Assembly: GCA_905221605.1 (NCBI GenBank)
Contig: CAJNDS010002838.1
Coordinates: 82,501 to 146,500, forward strand
Direction: 5' to 3'
Source: Symbiodinium natans
Lineage: Eukaryota > Sar > Dinophyceae > Suessiales > Symbiodiniaceae
Length of the DNA stretch: 64,000 nucleotides
Part shown: positions 1 to 12,704 of the stretch, one piece after another
Layout: each line of letters begins with the position of its first letter
How positions within the stretch are numbered: the first letter of the stretch is position 1
The notes under the pieces: generated by a model
Told to the model about the DNA's origin: nothing
Database searches by the model: none
The model's input: the letters and a program-made list of their open reading frames with translations, nothing else
Position numbers and translations under genes: made by a program

Positions 1-1
1 A

Positions 2-403
2 AATAAGTCGCCAGGGTGCCGCGAAACAACCTCCCAAAGTGCGCAGGATGAAACACGTGGTCAGCCGCAACTGATTCAAAAAACATCACCTCAGGCGCTC
101 TCAAAGGACCAAGCAGCAAAAAAAACTTCCAAGGAGCCTCTTTCAGCACCTCATAGCAGCCTGCGGGGGCGTTCTGCAGCACCCACCGACGCCACGCCTT
201 CTGATGATAGTTTGGATATTGCGCTTGGACCGACAAGTCCTCCGACTTCTTCGAGTCCTCCCAAAGAAAAACCGATTCCTCTTCGGAGTTTCCCGGACTT
301 GAACGCGTTTTACCAACGCATTGCATCCCGACTACAGGACAGAGTAGTGCAGCCTCCACATATTGCAGCTCGCGCCAGGGACCACAATTCCAAGGCGCCC
401 TGA
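2..403 (+). CDS. 3'-terminal exon of a plus-strand gene, cut by the left edge
   Basis: The frame beginning at base 2 stays open for 133 codons and closes with TGA at 401-403. No start codon is needed because the window begins inside the gene. The product is polar and low in hydrophobic residues: a Lys/Gln/Ser stretch, then a Ser-Pro-rich run (TSPPTSSSPPKEKP), then a more structured end with FPDLNAFYQRIASRLQDRVV, which could be a short amphipathic helix. No family is recognised. This is the only well-supported plus-strand gene in the window, so it is convergent with the minus-strand exons that start about 1.2 kb away. Coding status rests on the long open frame and its protein-like composition; function is unknown. 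Confidence 0.7.
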   Translation, partial: NKSPGCRETTSQSAQDETRGQPQLIQKTSPQALSKDQAAKKTSKEPLSAPHSSLRGRSAAPTDATPSDDSLDIALGPTSPPTSSSPPKEKPIPLRSFPDLNAFYQRIASRLQDRVVQPPHIAARARDHNSKAP

Positions 404-1572
404 AGACAGGCATGACAGCCATGACAGCCATGAATCTCGACTGTGCAGGATTGGCAAGTGCTTGAATAAACCCATGGCCGTTTGCGCACCTAGCTTAACA
501 CTGGGGCACTGCAGAGCGCAAATCCTTTGTCTTCACAGAGCTTCACAGCAATCTTTCCGTATCTTTTGAGGTGCTACCACCGACAACACCAAGTGTTGAG
601 GTAAGCCTACATTGAATTGCATTCGCAAAAACCATGCAGATACCCTTGCTGTGAATCCCACAGGCCACCCTAGACGAAAGTGCTCTGAAATTGTTGCCTT
701 GCTGCGTGAAGATTCTCAGTCCTAGATCAGCCCTCAGCAGTGCGTCGAGAAGCTCTGCTCCCTTGCACTGCGGTGGCCAAAGGCAATTGCAGCCCGGAAA
801 AGAAGTAGCATATATTGGCTCTATGTGTGTCTACTCGTCGCTTTGACTTGACATAAAAAGACTGTTCTGGCCACGCTTTCGTGGCCGAGGACCCGAAAGC
901 TAGAACGAGCAATAAACTGATCGCAGTGCTGGCGCACTCTCTATCCGCTTCACACTTGCAATGGCCGACGAAGTGTCCATACCGATTTTTGCCCAGCACA
1001 GAGCGCAGCCAATGTTGCGATCGGTCATCGACAATGCATGCCTGCGCTCTTCACAACTCATCCAGTTTACATGATATCAAAGTTGCTTAGCTACGGTTCT
1101 ATGCTCCGAAAGTAAGAGCGGCCCACGCAGATGGGAAAAAACTGACTCGGGCGAAAGAGTTGCTTCAGGTTGTTCTTCTAAAACAAACCTCGCCAGCAAC
1201 CCGCGGCTATTCACACCCCCTGGCAGCTTTTGCAAAGGATGCGTACATCCAGAGAATCAGGCCGTTTGACGCAGGAGTGCCAGAGTCTCGTCGCTCAAAG
1301 GAATGGTTCGACGCTTGCCCACTACCGTCAGCAAGGCCAAAGCAAAGCCAGAGAACAAGGCTGTCTAGGGGGCTTACATGGAATTCGTTTTTCGCGGATG
1401 TTTATCACATTCGGCCAAGCGGAACTGTCGGCAAGAGTTTTGAGCGTAATTTACTGCATGGCTAGCCAAGGCAAGATCGCAACCCACTTTCAGCGAGAAT
1501 ACTTGTACCTCATATACCCTACTGGAATTTGCTCTTGCTCTTCTTCACCTTGCCCTTGCGGCGCTCCCCCCG
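404..1572. other. Convergent intergenic stretch
   Basis: No exon could be supported on either strand. Short open frames here have no protein-like composition. A short direct repeat (ATGACAGCC three times) lies near 408-432. Confidence 0.4.
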
Positions 1573-2215
1573 CTACATGTAGCTGGCCACGAAGTCAGAT
1601 GGCTGTCTGAGCATGACTGCGCAGATCTCCTCGAATAGCTTTAAGTTTCTTGGTCCGCACGGTTCGAAAAGGCACAGAAGAGCAGAAGGTTGCAGGACTG
1701 GCCCCCTCGCCACGCTGGGCCAGCTCCTGCACGATATTTGTGATGACCAGCCACTTGGAATAAAAGTCCTTGCATGGAAAGGCAGGTCAGAGACACCAAC
1801 GCCAGACAGCACTTGTATCGTCCAGGCCTCGCCCACGATGGAAGGAAAGTGCTGCCGTAGCTTTCACAAGCTTCTGTATGTTCCCTGCATCTCTTCAGCC
1901 TCTGCGGCTGCCGTTTGGAAAGCTCCGCAATGCTCCACAGGCGGTTCGTGACCTCGTAACACTGGCAGTTCTGAGCTTTCCTGCGGCCACCCTGGCCAGA
2001 CTTCAAACAGCTCGGCGAAAGAAGCGGAGCAGCCACAAACCAAGCATAATTGTGCAGCAATTGACAGGCATGCTGTCCACTTTGGGCCATGCAACTCCTG
2101 CTGTGACCTTGATAGCTCTGCAAGCTCCACATGAGGAGGAAAGCCGGATCGTCTTGACGCGGCTTGCGTTTGCCTTTGAAACCTTCCACATGCACGGCCA
2201 GACGGTGGACGGCAG
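1573..2215 (-). CDS. C-terminal exons of an unidentified minus-strand gene
   Basis: Several protein-like pieces occur in minus-strand order. One near 2215-2120 contains GFKGKRKPRQDDPAFLLMWS. One near 1780-1722 is preceded by a CAAG acceptor and reads DFYSKWLVITNIVQELAQ. The last reads LFEEICAVMLRQPSDFVASYM and ends at the stop codon at 1573-1575. The pieces lie in different frames, as expected for short exons. A 256-codon open frame spans the same DNA (1641-2411) but mixes exon and intron. Junctions were not fully resolved and no family is recognised. The gene converges on the plus-strand gene at the left edge. Confidence 0.45.
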
Positions 2216-3009
2216 TAGATAGATAAGTGACTGAGTTCAAACGGTGCAGATGAACCGCGACAACTTGCAGCACCTCAGTCACCGCGTCTGCCTGCTTGGC
2301 TGCTGTGGTTATCTTTGTTGATCTGCTTCTCGGATAGCCATGTCGGGCTCTGCATGATTTTGCCCGGCCCTGGGCATGCCGTAGGAGAGCCCACTTGGCC
2401 AAATTGGGCAAATCAAGGCCAGGCTAGACGATGTGGGGACAGATGTGGGCAAGAGAGCTGGAAAGCTTGTGAAGCAGTTGCAATGCAAGCGTGCAGAGTT
2501 GACAAGACCCTGCTCGCCAATGTAGCACCGCTCTCGGCGGGTCCTCTGGCTATCTGGGTGCCATGACACTGGCGACTGAACTCGACTTTGCTGATCACCA
2601 ATGTTTGGATGCAGATACCTGCTGCGGGGGGATCACTGCCGACTCTATACACACTGCGGCATCTTGAGGTCACTAAACATCAGAATCATCATGCCACACA
2701 TTCCGGGCGTCCAAGGGCCCCGAGTTGCAACAAAATGAGTCATCCTGCCCAAGGATAGGCGGGTAGCCTCAGCTTTTTCACCAATTTCTGCAGAAAACCT
2801 CCTTGGGCCGTCACAGGGTGTTCTTCAGACGTCCACTTCAAAGCACTTCAGCATCAGTCTAAACATTCAGCCCTCCTGAACATCTATCGGTCCTTGGCCT
2901 TCGCTGCGTCCCCTTGACAAAAAGCGCAGTCCGCTGCAAGTCGCGTGCCATAGGGCATGCAAGCATCCGCTTGCACGGCCGTGCGGAAGGCCCCGTTGCT
3001 CTCTGGCTT

Positions 3010-3112
3010 TGAAAAGTCATTACCCCATGGCGTATGCTCTCAGCAATCTGAGGAACAACCACCTCCCACTCCAATGTATCTGAAAAGCCATCAGCTCCTT
3101 CCAGCTTGACAC
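3010..3112 (-). CDS. Isolated protein-like exon, unidentified
   Basis: The minus strand reads VKLEGADGFSDTLEWEVVVP followed by QIAESIRHG, an acidic, beta-then-helix-like segment in the middle of a 107-codon open frame. It may be an upstream exon of the gene ending at 1573. Splice boundaries were not established and no family is recognised. Confidence 0.4.
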
Positions 3113-3567
3113 ACAGAGGGGGCCTCGTCAGCAGCTGCAGACCACGATTGGAAAGGCCGGTATGCCAGACCGCCTTCAGCAAAGCGCACCCTTAAAAATC
3201 TCGCTAGCAAGTCAAGACATGTCAAGACACTTCTCACAATGGAATGCACGTTATTTTCACATTGTTTAGAAGTTGGAGGGTTCTGGTGGGTGAACGATTT
3301 GGAAGTAGTTTGCCTCGCTTCCAGCCGAGAATCGTCTAGAACAAGCAGACCAGGTGTCCCTTCCCCTCTAGGACTGTTGCTAGCTACACCCCCGCGCGCG
3401 CAGGCGCTTACAATTTTCAAAGGGCAGGGCAAAACTCGACGGTACTTTATTTTTGAACAACAACTCGGTGCACTTCGTGATTTGAGGTCTCCAGGGCTTG
3501 GGTCGCAATTCCTCCCGTGCACGGCTGGGGCGAAGCGCGTATCGGCGTATCACAGGGCCGCTCTCCC

Positions 3568-3594
3568 CTCCTCTCTCTCTCTCTCTCTCTCTTC
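3568..3594. repeat. (CT)n microsatellite
   Basis: An uninterrupted run of CT dinucleotides is visible. Open frames here that read Ser-Leu or Arg-Glu repeats are artefacts of it. Confidence 0.9.
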
Positions 3595-5489
3595 ATTATT
3601 CCGACATTTCTGGGAGAAGAACGCGGCTGGGTCCGCAAAGTTCCGACATCCACCTCTGTCATAAGAGAACATCAAAGTTTCTCCAAACAGTTCCTGATAC
3701 AAACCCAGCCTTGCAAAGCGAGAGAAGAAACACAGGCACCTGAACGCATGGAGCGCTACCGGTACCTTAGAACCCATAACCACCCAAAATCATTTCATCG
3801 TTTGGCGGAGGTTTTTGGGAGGTGAACTTATCTGGGGCTCGAACTTTGCTTATGACCTCTGCCGCCATGACCTCACATTGATTTAAAAAACTTGGCGTGT
3901 TTTTTCTTCTCTGTGTTTTTATCTGAAAAACGGACCGCAGAGAATGCCCTTCTGAATACCTCCTACTGCTGAGAAGAGATAGTGCCATTTTACTTTGCCT
4001 GTTTGCAAGTGGGCTGCAAGTGCCTCGTAGTAGGAGTCCAGTGCCTTAGCACAGGCCTGGTTGCTGGTTGCCACCTGCCTTTCGCATGGGCTAGCAGGCG
4101 CGAATACTTCAGGTGCGCGTATCTCGATTGGCCTCCAAGCCAAACTGATCTGCAACCATTGCTAGGCGAAGGTGGCATTTTCGGCATTACGCTGCGAACC
4201 CAGATGGGACATGCAAGCCCTCATGCACAAAACATACTGGAGCCTTTGAGTCAGCCCAGCCGCAAGCGGCCACACCACCCCACAGCATATCGAGTATGAA
4301 GCCCGTAGTACTCGCAAGATTCAGTCCCGAACCAGACCAGCATGGAGTCCAGTCGCACGCTTAAGGTTAAGGCTTTCACACGTTCGATTTTCGACGCAGC
4401 GCGATCTGGCTGGCGATCTTTGCGCAGCTCACTCAGAAGAGTCCTTTCCAAAGAGCTGCCTGTGGCGACATGGTGAGTCAACGACGCGGATCTCAAAGGA
4501 TGCAAGACACAAGAATCCGTTGTGTTATATGAAACAGGTGGTCTTCATCGGAGGACGGAAACAGATTTATTGTACTGCCTCCCAATTTATCCTTTCAACC
4601 GCGGGAAGAAAACGGCCGAGAGTAACGAACCTCGAACAGCCTCTAATATCACATGCCGAAGCTGCTAGAATCTTGTGGCTTTTATATATGATGCATCCCA
4701 CCCCCCATCCCCGTCGTTCCACCACGACCTCCCCTCCCCTATACCCAAACGAATAATTTTTTAGTGGTCCGTGACATACGTTGTGGCTGCGGGTACTTCG
4801 TAACGTGTGTGGGTGAAACAAGTACTTAAACAAAACTTTCGTCGAACATCCAGTGTCATCTTAAAAAGGTGGGTAAAACTCCTCAAGATGTAGGAGGACA
4901 TGCGTAATCAAGTGGTAGGTCTGAAGCCTTATTGAATGATCGGGTTCGTCAGATTGTTGTCGTGCATACCCGACTTTGTATAAAAATATTAACCATTGTC
5001 GAAGACTTGCATGGGTATAGTCTAAGCCATTAGGTCGTAAGTAGTTTAAACATGTGAAAAACGGTAGGCTGATTTGACGAGCTTGATAGTGATTAGGCTG
5101 CATATTGCTCATCTCCGAAAATTGTCAAAATGTTCATACAGGCTAATTATGAGAGGTTTCGGAGGGCGATCTGCATTTAGAGCGGCAGGGTCTGACAATA
5201 GGGTCACCAATAAGTTTTTTGGGGTGGGGCATCGCAATGTTAAGTGCTGCATACTTTCTCGGTGTGGCTCGTGTTTGGGTGTCCAGATGCCATTCTGCGT
5301 ACTACATGCCGTTCAAATGGGGACCTCGTGACTTGCTTTCTGCGGTTGCGTCGTTCTTTTGGGGAGGCTTGAGTGGCCAGGCTGTTTTTATAACAGGACC
5401 TCATTGTTCAAGGGGTTAGGGCAAGTGCCAAGACCAGACCGGTAACTAATCCTGTCTACGCCAGTTATGGCAGTTTCTGGCTTGCGCTA

Positions 5490-5835
5490 CGTGCATTTCA
5501 GCTTTTGGCACTGTAAAAGCCGTTGAAACTTTTAAGACTTGAAGCTTTGGCAATTTCTAACAACCGATTGAAATCATGCTGAAAGCTTTTGAAGTTGTTG
5601 AATCTTGTACAACTTTTATGAGTCTTGAAAGCTCTGAAAGCTTTCTGCTCAGCTAGTAAAAATTACGCTGTTGAAAAGCCGTCAGAACCCTTAAGACTTT
5701 TGAAGACTTGCAAAGCAACTGAACTGGAAGTTTTGCAGTTCCGAAAGTTTACAACGTATTGACAAGCTTCTAAGGCTTTCACAGCTTTCACTGGGTTTCA
5801 ATACCTTTGAAACGCGCCTTGCAATATACACGAAA
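5490..5835. repeat. Degenerate short direct repeats, A/T-rich
   Basis: Words such as TTTGAAG, GAAAGCTTT, AAGACTT and TTGAAAC recur every 15-40 bases without a fixed period, ending in a poly-A tract near 5840. It looks like a decayed tandem array. No open frame is supported. Confidence 0.45.
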
Positions 5836-6609
5836 TAGAAAAAAAAAAAAGGCAAACAGAAGAATAAAGAAGTTTCCTAGCACAAGAGCCCTGCTCCCCC
5901 CTCTCCCCAACCGTTCAGCGGGTCCGGGGACTACTCAATACATTGCAACCTTGATCAGGAGTTGGGATGGCTTCCATCTGTGATCTTGGCATCGTGCACT
6001 TCATGCTGCTTGCTGCTGGGCTGATGCTTCCAGACTGCGCCGCGAAGGTCATGAGGTATTGGATGGGGTCCACGATTGTGTTCTTCGCAAAGCATCCGCA
6101 AGCATCCGCAAGCGGTCCGGCATCGCCATCCACGTGACAGTCCGTCACTGTTGGACTTCGGTTGAAGCGTTCAGGTCTCCAAAGTGTTTAACATGTGAAT
6201 GTTCCCCATTGCGCGTTGAGCTTGTTGTGGGGCGCGGCTATTTGCGATGCTACATGGACCCTCAAACCTCGCAGCTATCGATTCTACAACTGAAAGGATA
6301 GAAGACCATTTCGTGCTCATTACATCTCTAGCTACTATGTGACTACTTATACTTGGATAACCATGCAGTCAGAGAGTGCTAAGTGGCTGCTGCATGCAAA
6401 TCGTCAAGTGTGAGAAAGTGTCGGCACAACACGTGCACTCTGGCCCGAGCATGCACAAAACCCTGGTGGCGGCGCCCGTAAGAGGCCGTGTGACTGGAAC
6501 ACATTTTTGTTTACATTTTTCGCGTTGGGTGCTCAAAACCCAAGTAAAACACACATTTTCGTGATCACCGCAGCAAGCAGGGCTCGAAAACACTGAAGGG
6601 TTAGGTCAT

Positions 6610-7145
6610 TTTTTCGGAAAATGCATTTTTTCGCTCGAAGCCTGATCGTTTTTTTTGTTGTTGCTTTTTTCCCAGGGTGTCCTTTTTTTGAGTTTTTGGG
6701 ACGCGTTTTTTTGCTCGAATTTGCGCTCTCCCCTAGGCGCGGGCAACGTTTGCTCATTCCCCATGTTGACTTTCAAATGGCGATTTTCGGTTCGGGAGTT
6801 TTTTTCTGCGTTATGGCTCCGGCAGTTCAGGTTTCGAAATAGTGCTCTCGCCACAGCGCAGGCATGATTTTCTGGAATTGTGCTTTGGTTGTAACCCAAC
6901 AGACTTGTGCACTGGATCCTGAAAGTGGCCTCAAGTTGATTCTTCTTCAGGGTTCAAGTTCAAAGTTTAGGGTTCAGGTTTCAGGATTTGGGTTTGCACT
7001 GCTTGGACTATTCTTTTGGTTTAAGGATCGTTTGTTTGTTGTGTTTTTTCTCGGGGGTGTCTTGTTTTTGAAGTTTCGGACACATTTTTTTGCTTGAAAT
7101 TGCGCTCTCGCCTAGGCGCGGCGCGTTTTTGCTTATAACCCCGAA
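6610..7145 (+). repeat. Two diverged direct copies of a T-rich ~120-bp element
   Basis: The segment around 6640-6765 and the segment around 7023-7140 share the same order of landmarks: a T-rich run, GGGTGTC, a TTTTGA..TTT.GGACAC/GCG block, TTTTTTTGCTTGAA/TTTTTTTGCTCGAA, TTGCGCTCTC.CCTAGGCGCGG and a GTTTGCT/GTTTTTGCT end. They are direct copies about 380 bp apart with many substitutions. Family unknown. Confidence 0.6.
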
Positions 7146-9362
7146 TTAAACAACAAGGGTTTTAGGCCTTTGGGGATAGGGGTTCAGGCTTTGGAGTTGC
7201 AGGTGTGAGTCCCAAGTCACGTGATTACCGCCCCCCCCCCACCCCCACCCCCCCACCCCGAGCCCCAGAAATTGTGGTTACTCGCACGGCCTCTTAGAGG
7301 CGCCGTCTCCACAAACATGCGAGGAATTGAGGGGTTCACCTGGACCCCGCCGAAAAAAGTCCGTGATAGGACGACAGTCTTATCGCCGGCGTAGGGCATA
7401 GGGCATGGAGTGTAGGCCGCAAACATGCCCAAAAAGCGGACGAGCTGCCCACAAACTATGACGGCTGTGCGCTTCACAAAAACCATGCGTACAGGACCTC
7501 ACGCCCTCCAAAAGGAGGGTGGGCCGACACATTAGGGGGTGGGGGGAGCGACGATCAGAGACGCGACTCCAGGCTTCGAAGATAGAATGCCCACATCTTG
7601 CACGTTAACGAGTGTTGATCAATAACAAGAGCCAAGAAGATTGTGCCCGAAACGTGCCCTTCGCAACTACATTAGCTACATGCATTGCAGGTATAAAGCA
7701 TCAGCACAGTCGCCTCAGTGCGACCAGCGCTCGCTGCGCCAGTCGGAGTGCAGCTTCTGAGGCTTTTTGGTGCTCGACCTAGGCAGATAGGGTGCGCACG
7801 AGCTACGCAGCTAAGAGGGTGCTCAGCCACAAGATGGCTCACAGCATGGCACACAGGGTGGTCACTCTCGCAACATGAGCATGTACAGTCGGCATAGCAT
7901 GGCAGACTAAGAAAAGCTGCTGCAACTTCGACATCTTCGTGGAAAGTCCGCTGTCCAGCCAGGCTCCCGACTAAGACTCGCGTCTCCTACCGTCGCCATA
8001 CGCAAGCCAAAATGCAACTCCCACTTCGCAGATGGTCACTGCCGCAGCTACTGGTCGCCCACCATGAAGACGACGGAAAACCCGTCTCAAGCTAATCCCA
8101 GCTGCATCTCATTGCCCGAAAACCAAACCACGTGTTCAGAGTTGCCAATCGTCATGATGACGAATCGAACGGATGCATGACTGAAGCAGGTGAAAATGAT
8201 GCACACTCTCAAGCCCGTGGTAAGGGATCATCTGACTCATATTATGTGCACCGCCAACCGCACGTAGAAACGCCCCAAACCCGCACATATAGGGGTTTCT
8301 TTGAGGGACCTATGAGGCGACCACGTGCACATATGATCCAAAAACACGTGTGATATATGAGCCGCAACCACGTCCACATTACGCACCCCTCCTCTCCAAA
8401 CTGATGAAGTGATGCAGAGACCTGGGGTGGTCAGGGCTGTTCACCGTCTGTGTCGCATGCACCGGTCTACGGCTGACTCTATTTCACCGGAATTGTGCAG
8501 CACTGTAGCGCCCGCCTGCCTGCGCCAGAGACGCCAAGGCTGCCGTCTGCTTGTTGCGGGCATCCCTTGCAACATAATCGTTCAAACGGTTTTTCGGAGC
8601 GAAAAAATTCAGGCGCCAGTCAGCTGGCCACCTTGATTAGAGTTAGCAGCCTGCAGCCAAAGATAAGTTGAATCGCTTTCGCTGCTTGTATCTTGACCCC
8701 TCGCCAGGCCTTTCTCGCTCTTTCTCTTCCTCGACCTGCTTCTCAGCCGCAGCGACCTGATCTGCTTCTCGTTCGTCGTGCTTGACTTCAATCATGCTTC
8801 AATCGAATGGGCAGCTATGTGTACACAGCAGCAGTTTGGACGTTCCAGGTGCCTGGCTTCTGCCTTTGCCCGCTCCAGGCTCCGCCGAGCGCATGCCAGC
8901 TGCTGTCCTGGAAACTTGCAACCCTGCGGGGAGTCTAGAACATTCCAGACGCCAGCGGGATTCATCTTAGCCACACATGTCACACACACGCAGTGTCACA
9001 GACACCATTCCAGCCATGTCATTCATCTCCGAAGCCCCAAGTCTTGTCAACGCTCGTGTAAGAGCCCCCGACAGCGTCACGACGGCGATCTTCATGCAGC
9101 AAAACCGTGTCTGCTTCAATAATTAGGCCCTGGCGGTGCTGGCTTTGCTGCTCTTCACGGTCCTTCATGGTTCAAGACACGGCTCACTTGCACCGGCACA
9201 CTATGAGCACCAGGGGTTCAACATGGTGATGCCACCAAAAGACTCAGAAACCAAAGTGAAAACACATCCACGGGTCATGAAACTACTCCGCCTTTAGAAT
9301 GGCCAAATCGCCCAGCAGAAGCAGCAGCAGCCGCAGCAGTAGCGGTAGCGTAGGAGTAGGAA

Positions 9363-9363
<1 letters not shown>

Positions 9364-9411
<48 letters not shown>

Positions 9412-9412
9412 T

Positions 9413-9452
<40 letters not shown>

Positions 9453-9515
9453 TCGTCGTCGTCCTCCTCCTCGTCGTCCTCGTCGTCCTCGTCCTCGTCC
9501 CTCGTCGTCGTCGTA
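9364..9515 (+). repeat. (GTC)n/(CTC)n trinucleotide microsatellite
   Basis: About 150 bases of GTC, then alternating CCTCGT/CGTCCT. All frames stay open, producing spurious Val/Leu-rich and Arg/Thr-rich ORFs on both strands. Confidence 0.9.
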
Positions 9516-11220
9516 GTTGGAGTCGTAGTCGGAGTCGGGTGGCAGCGTCGTGGTCATTAGTTGGCGGCAGCCGTCGCAGCATGTTTCATGCCTCGGTATA
9601 CTTGTTCGTGTGGGTGTTTCCACGTGCACGCTTCTCGGGCGTCCGCGACTTTGGACTCTGGAGGCTTTTCTGGGTGCACGTGTCGCGCAAAGTTGAAGTT
9701 CAGAGATGGGTCGTCACTGTCGTGTTCAGGCGCAATATTGAAAAGAGTGCACCTTCATCGCGTCGCGGAAGACGCCCTCTGCAGCCGCCAGCGCCGCCTC
9801 CTCCCTGCGACTGCGATCCGCGGGCCTGGCACTATATGCGATTGTGACAGTACTGACAGTGCCCCTGAGGCGATATCAGTCCTCGTCCCTACCAGCTGAG
9901 GTCCCAGGCTTAGTCCGCAGAGCGGGTAGCACTGCACGCCTCGGTTAGGGTGCGAAGACGATGACTCTGTGAACCGACTGAAACTGATGAAAGCCCTAGC
10001 AGGTCGGGGTAGGGTTAGAGCGCTGAGCTGGCAAACAGGCATTCGCTGAGCCGGACGGCCTGGGACAAGGACAACAAGCACTGCAAGGTGAACAGTGATT
10101 GCGCCTGGGGCCTCCATCTGCAGCTCCACCTCTTGAAGGCGCTGCCTCGCGCACATGTGTGCAGGCGCAGACCATGCAACCTCTTGACTCCTATGACTCC
10201 CATGACTCCTATGTATTACTATGTATGCCCGCTTATAAGCAAGCGCAGCTATCAGCACCTGGCCTGGCGGCCTTCTTCGGAGGCCCGGCGGACTCGAAGT
10301 CCTCACTGCATCAACTCCCACTCATGACAACCAACAAGAAGAAACCATCCCAAAAAAAAAATGCAAGCCACAAGCGTGGCAAACGTCTTACAACAGATGG
10401 CCAAACCTGGCCTTGAAGACAGCTAGAGCCTGGAAACACATAGACACAACAACTCAGTGGAAAGGACGAAATTCTACTTGATGTGCTCGATGTGAGCTGG
10501 CCTTCTCCAAATTCTGCCTGCTGGCATTTGCAGCGGCCTCATACCACTACCAGGACTTGTACGAGCAGTGCGGACATTGTGCACGAGCGATGTGCACGAC
10601 TGGAAGCCATGCCATGTGTTCGGTCCTGCCTCGAGTCTCTGGCAGGATCGTGCCTATCAAGTCGACAAATTCGCGTGGCATCGCAAGACTAGAAGCGATC
10701 GAAATTTGTAGAGTATAACATTCCTGGAGACTCTAGAAGTTGTGAAGTTGCCTCTTGCAGCACTCGTGGCGATTGTAAAACGTCCCCTCACGCCGCTGGA
10801 GGCAACTGCCCAAAACCACCTTTGCTCCAGTGCGGGTTTGGACGAGTGAAGAACTCCTGCCCCTGCGGCCACCAAGCATCCCACTCCCACCACTCCAATA
10901 GGCCATACCAGAAAATGTCATCCCTTCAATCGACAAATTATGCGACTTCGGAAAGTGCCGCCGAATCTCGGGCTGCCTCGAGATATTCCGTGTTCGTGAG
11001 TCGACATCAAACGGGGCAGGCCAACCTATAGTGCCTACTTCAACCAAGCACATGGCCTTGTCAGGTGACAAATTTTACTTCAAACGAAGGCCCTTGACTA
11101 TCATCCTGCCTCTCTAGCTTGCTTGCCCCTGCTCCTGTCACAACCTTCCCGGCCAACAACTGCAATTCCTGTACCTGACATCTTAGGGAGCCATCGGCCG
11201 ACGCGTGACGCACCGAGCGG

Positions 11221-11560
11221 TCACAGCTTGCAGAAGCTGTAACTCTGAATCGCCACAGTCATAAAGATATTTGCGATTTCCAAATGCATGCCAAGACAAT
11301 TCCACAGTGAAGACCACACAGCCCCTTTCTTCGAGTCTAGCCGCGCCTCAGCGGCAAGCTCCTGCTCCCGACGCCGCCTCAGCAAGAGCTCCTCTCGGGT
11401 TTTTGCCATTGTCACTTTTGCACAGCATTGCTTTCCGTGCCACTCACTTCTGCAGTTCCCGTCGTTCCCGTTTGCTTTTGCGACTGTCGCACGCTGCTGC
11501 TTGAGTCGCTTTTGCTCGCAGACGGGAGGTTGGTGGAGCTGACGGTCATGAAAGAACTTA
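11221..11560 (-). CDS. Charged, probably helical exon, unidentified
   Basis: A 151-codon minus-strand frame contains two strongly protein-like pieces: KRLKQQRATVAKANGND and, further on, AKTREELLLRRRREQELAAE, the latter with heptad-compatible Leu/Glu/Arg spacing typical of a coiled coil. The frame ends at 11221, but the terminal part (about 30 residues, including a hydrophobic run) may be intron read-through. It might be the last exon of the gene whose exons appear at 12.6-13.6 kb. Family not recognised. Confidence 0.45.
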
Positions 11561-11744
11561 ATAACAAGCCTGCGATTCAGCTTCAGTCCATCTTTGCGGA
11601 ATGCGGAGCAGCGTTCGGCGTGCGAGGCCACATCTACAATGCAGGGTTGTGCACATACGGTTCTTGTGCGGCGCATTTATCGGTAGTGAAGGCCGTTGGT
11701 CAAAAAAACTCACAATAGGAATAGGTGTTATAGACATAGTATAA

Positions 11745-11800
11745 GTGTGTGTGTATATATATATATACATGTACAAGTGCATACATACACACATATGTAT
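11745..11800. repeat. TA/TG/CATA microsatellite
   Basis: GTGTGT runs into TATATA and then CATACATACACACATATG. Confidence 0.85.
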
Positions 11801-12644
11801 GCATCTATGCATGGGGCTCTTTTGGGGTGGCGTGGCATCACCATACTGGGTGCCCCCTCCATGCAGGGGGCAAGCCTCACATCCACTGACCTAAACTTCC
11901 AGTGTCTTTTCTCATGAGACCCTGTAAAAAACCCATTGCGATCTGCAGTCTGCCATACCTGCAATCTAACAAAACGGATCTGTGCATCTTGAAAGACACC
12001 GGGCGAAAGGTCCCGTCGCAGCGTTTGGAGGGAGCTCTGACCGAACTGCTGGTTGCCACTCGCATGGAAGCACTGCGGACGGAGGTTACGGCCACTACTG
12101 TCCAGCACGCTTGCAGGGCAAAGCCCTTTCTGTATACCTGAACATTGATCAGAACTCTTTAACCGCAGAACTTGCCTCGACCTCTTAGAGGCGCAAGCAG
12201 CTTGGCACTTTGTGAAACACTACCATCCCGGCTTTCATGCTTTCTTCTTGAGCCGTTGTCCTTGCTCATGGAGACACTGCTGCTGGTCCTGGTCCAGGCA
12301 TTGCGAAATTACAACTGCCAGCAGCACACACACCCGGCCCGGAACTTCGCAAAGGAGCTTGCAAACTGCCAAGGATGGCTGGAACCCCCCGTGCCATCCT
12401 TCAAAACCCAGGCTCAAGCATCAAGGCAGCAAACTTCCTAAATTTCCGGTAAGCCTCCTAGTTTGGTTCTCGTGCTGCAGATTTTCGACTTTGCCTCTTG
12501 TTTTTTGAAAGGCGAGACTTGCGTGTCCTGGATGAGCTCAGCTTGCTCATTTAGAAGATGAAGAACCTCGCACACTGCCGGAAAGTAACAAGTCCCAGGT
12601 TCGGCTGGTCTTCCGTATGTAAGTCCGCAAAGATCTCTAGAAGC

Positions 12645-12704
12645 CTGCTTCTGGAAGTCCTTGTAATCCATCTGCAAGTCGTCATCAATCTCGCGTGGCT
12701 CATC
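12645..12704 (-). CDS. 60-nt acidic exon, unidentified gene
   Basis: Exactly 20 codons beginning DEPREIDDDLQMDYKDF are bounded by a CTGAG|GAT acceptor and a CAG|GCTTC donor (a GC donor, as in the verified genes of this window). Both ends are phase 0. The composition is clearly protein-like. It probably belongs with the exons at 13.1-13.6 kb, but linking exons were not resolved. Confidence 0.55.

Larger units (their letters stand above)
3190..11220. other. Eight-kilobase gene-poor stretch
   Basis: Apart from a weak charged open frame on the minus strand at 4251-4505, nothing here looks coding. It holds a CT microsatellite, A/T-rich degenerate repeats, a duplicated T-rich element, poly-C and a GTC/CTC microsatellite, listed separately. 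Confidence 0.4.

Noticed and set aside
9283-9847. Val/Leu-rich and Arg/Thr-rich open frames
   Set aside because: Generated by the GTC/CTC repeat; flanking parts lack coding character.
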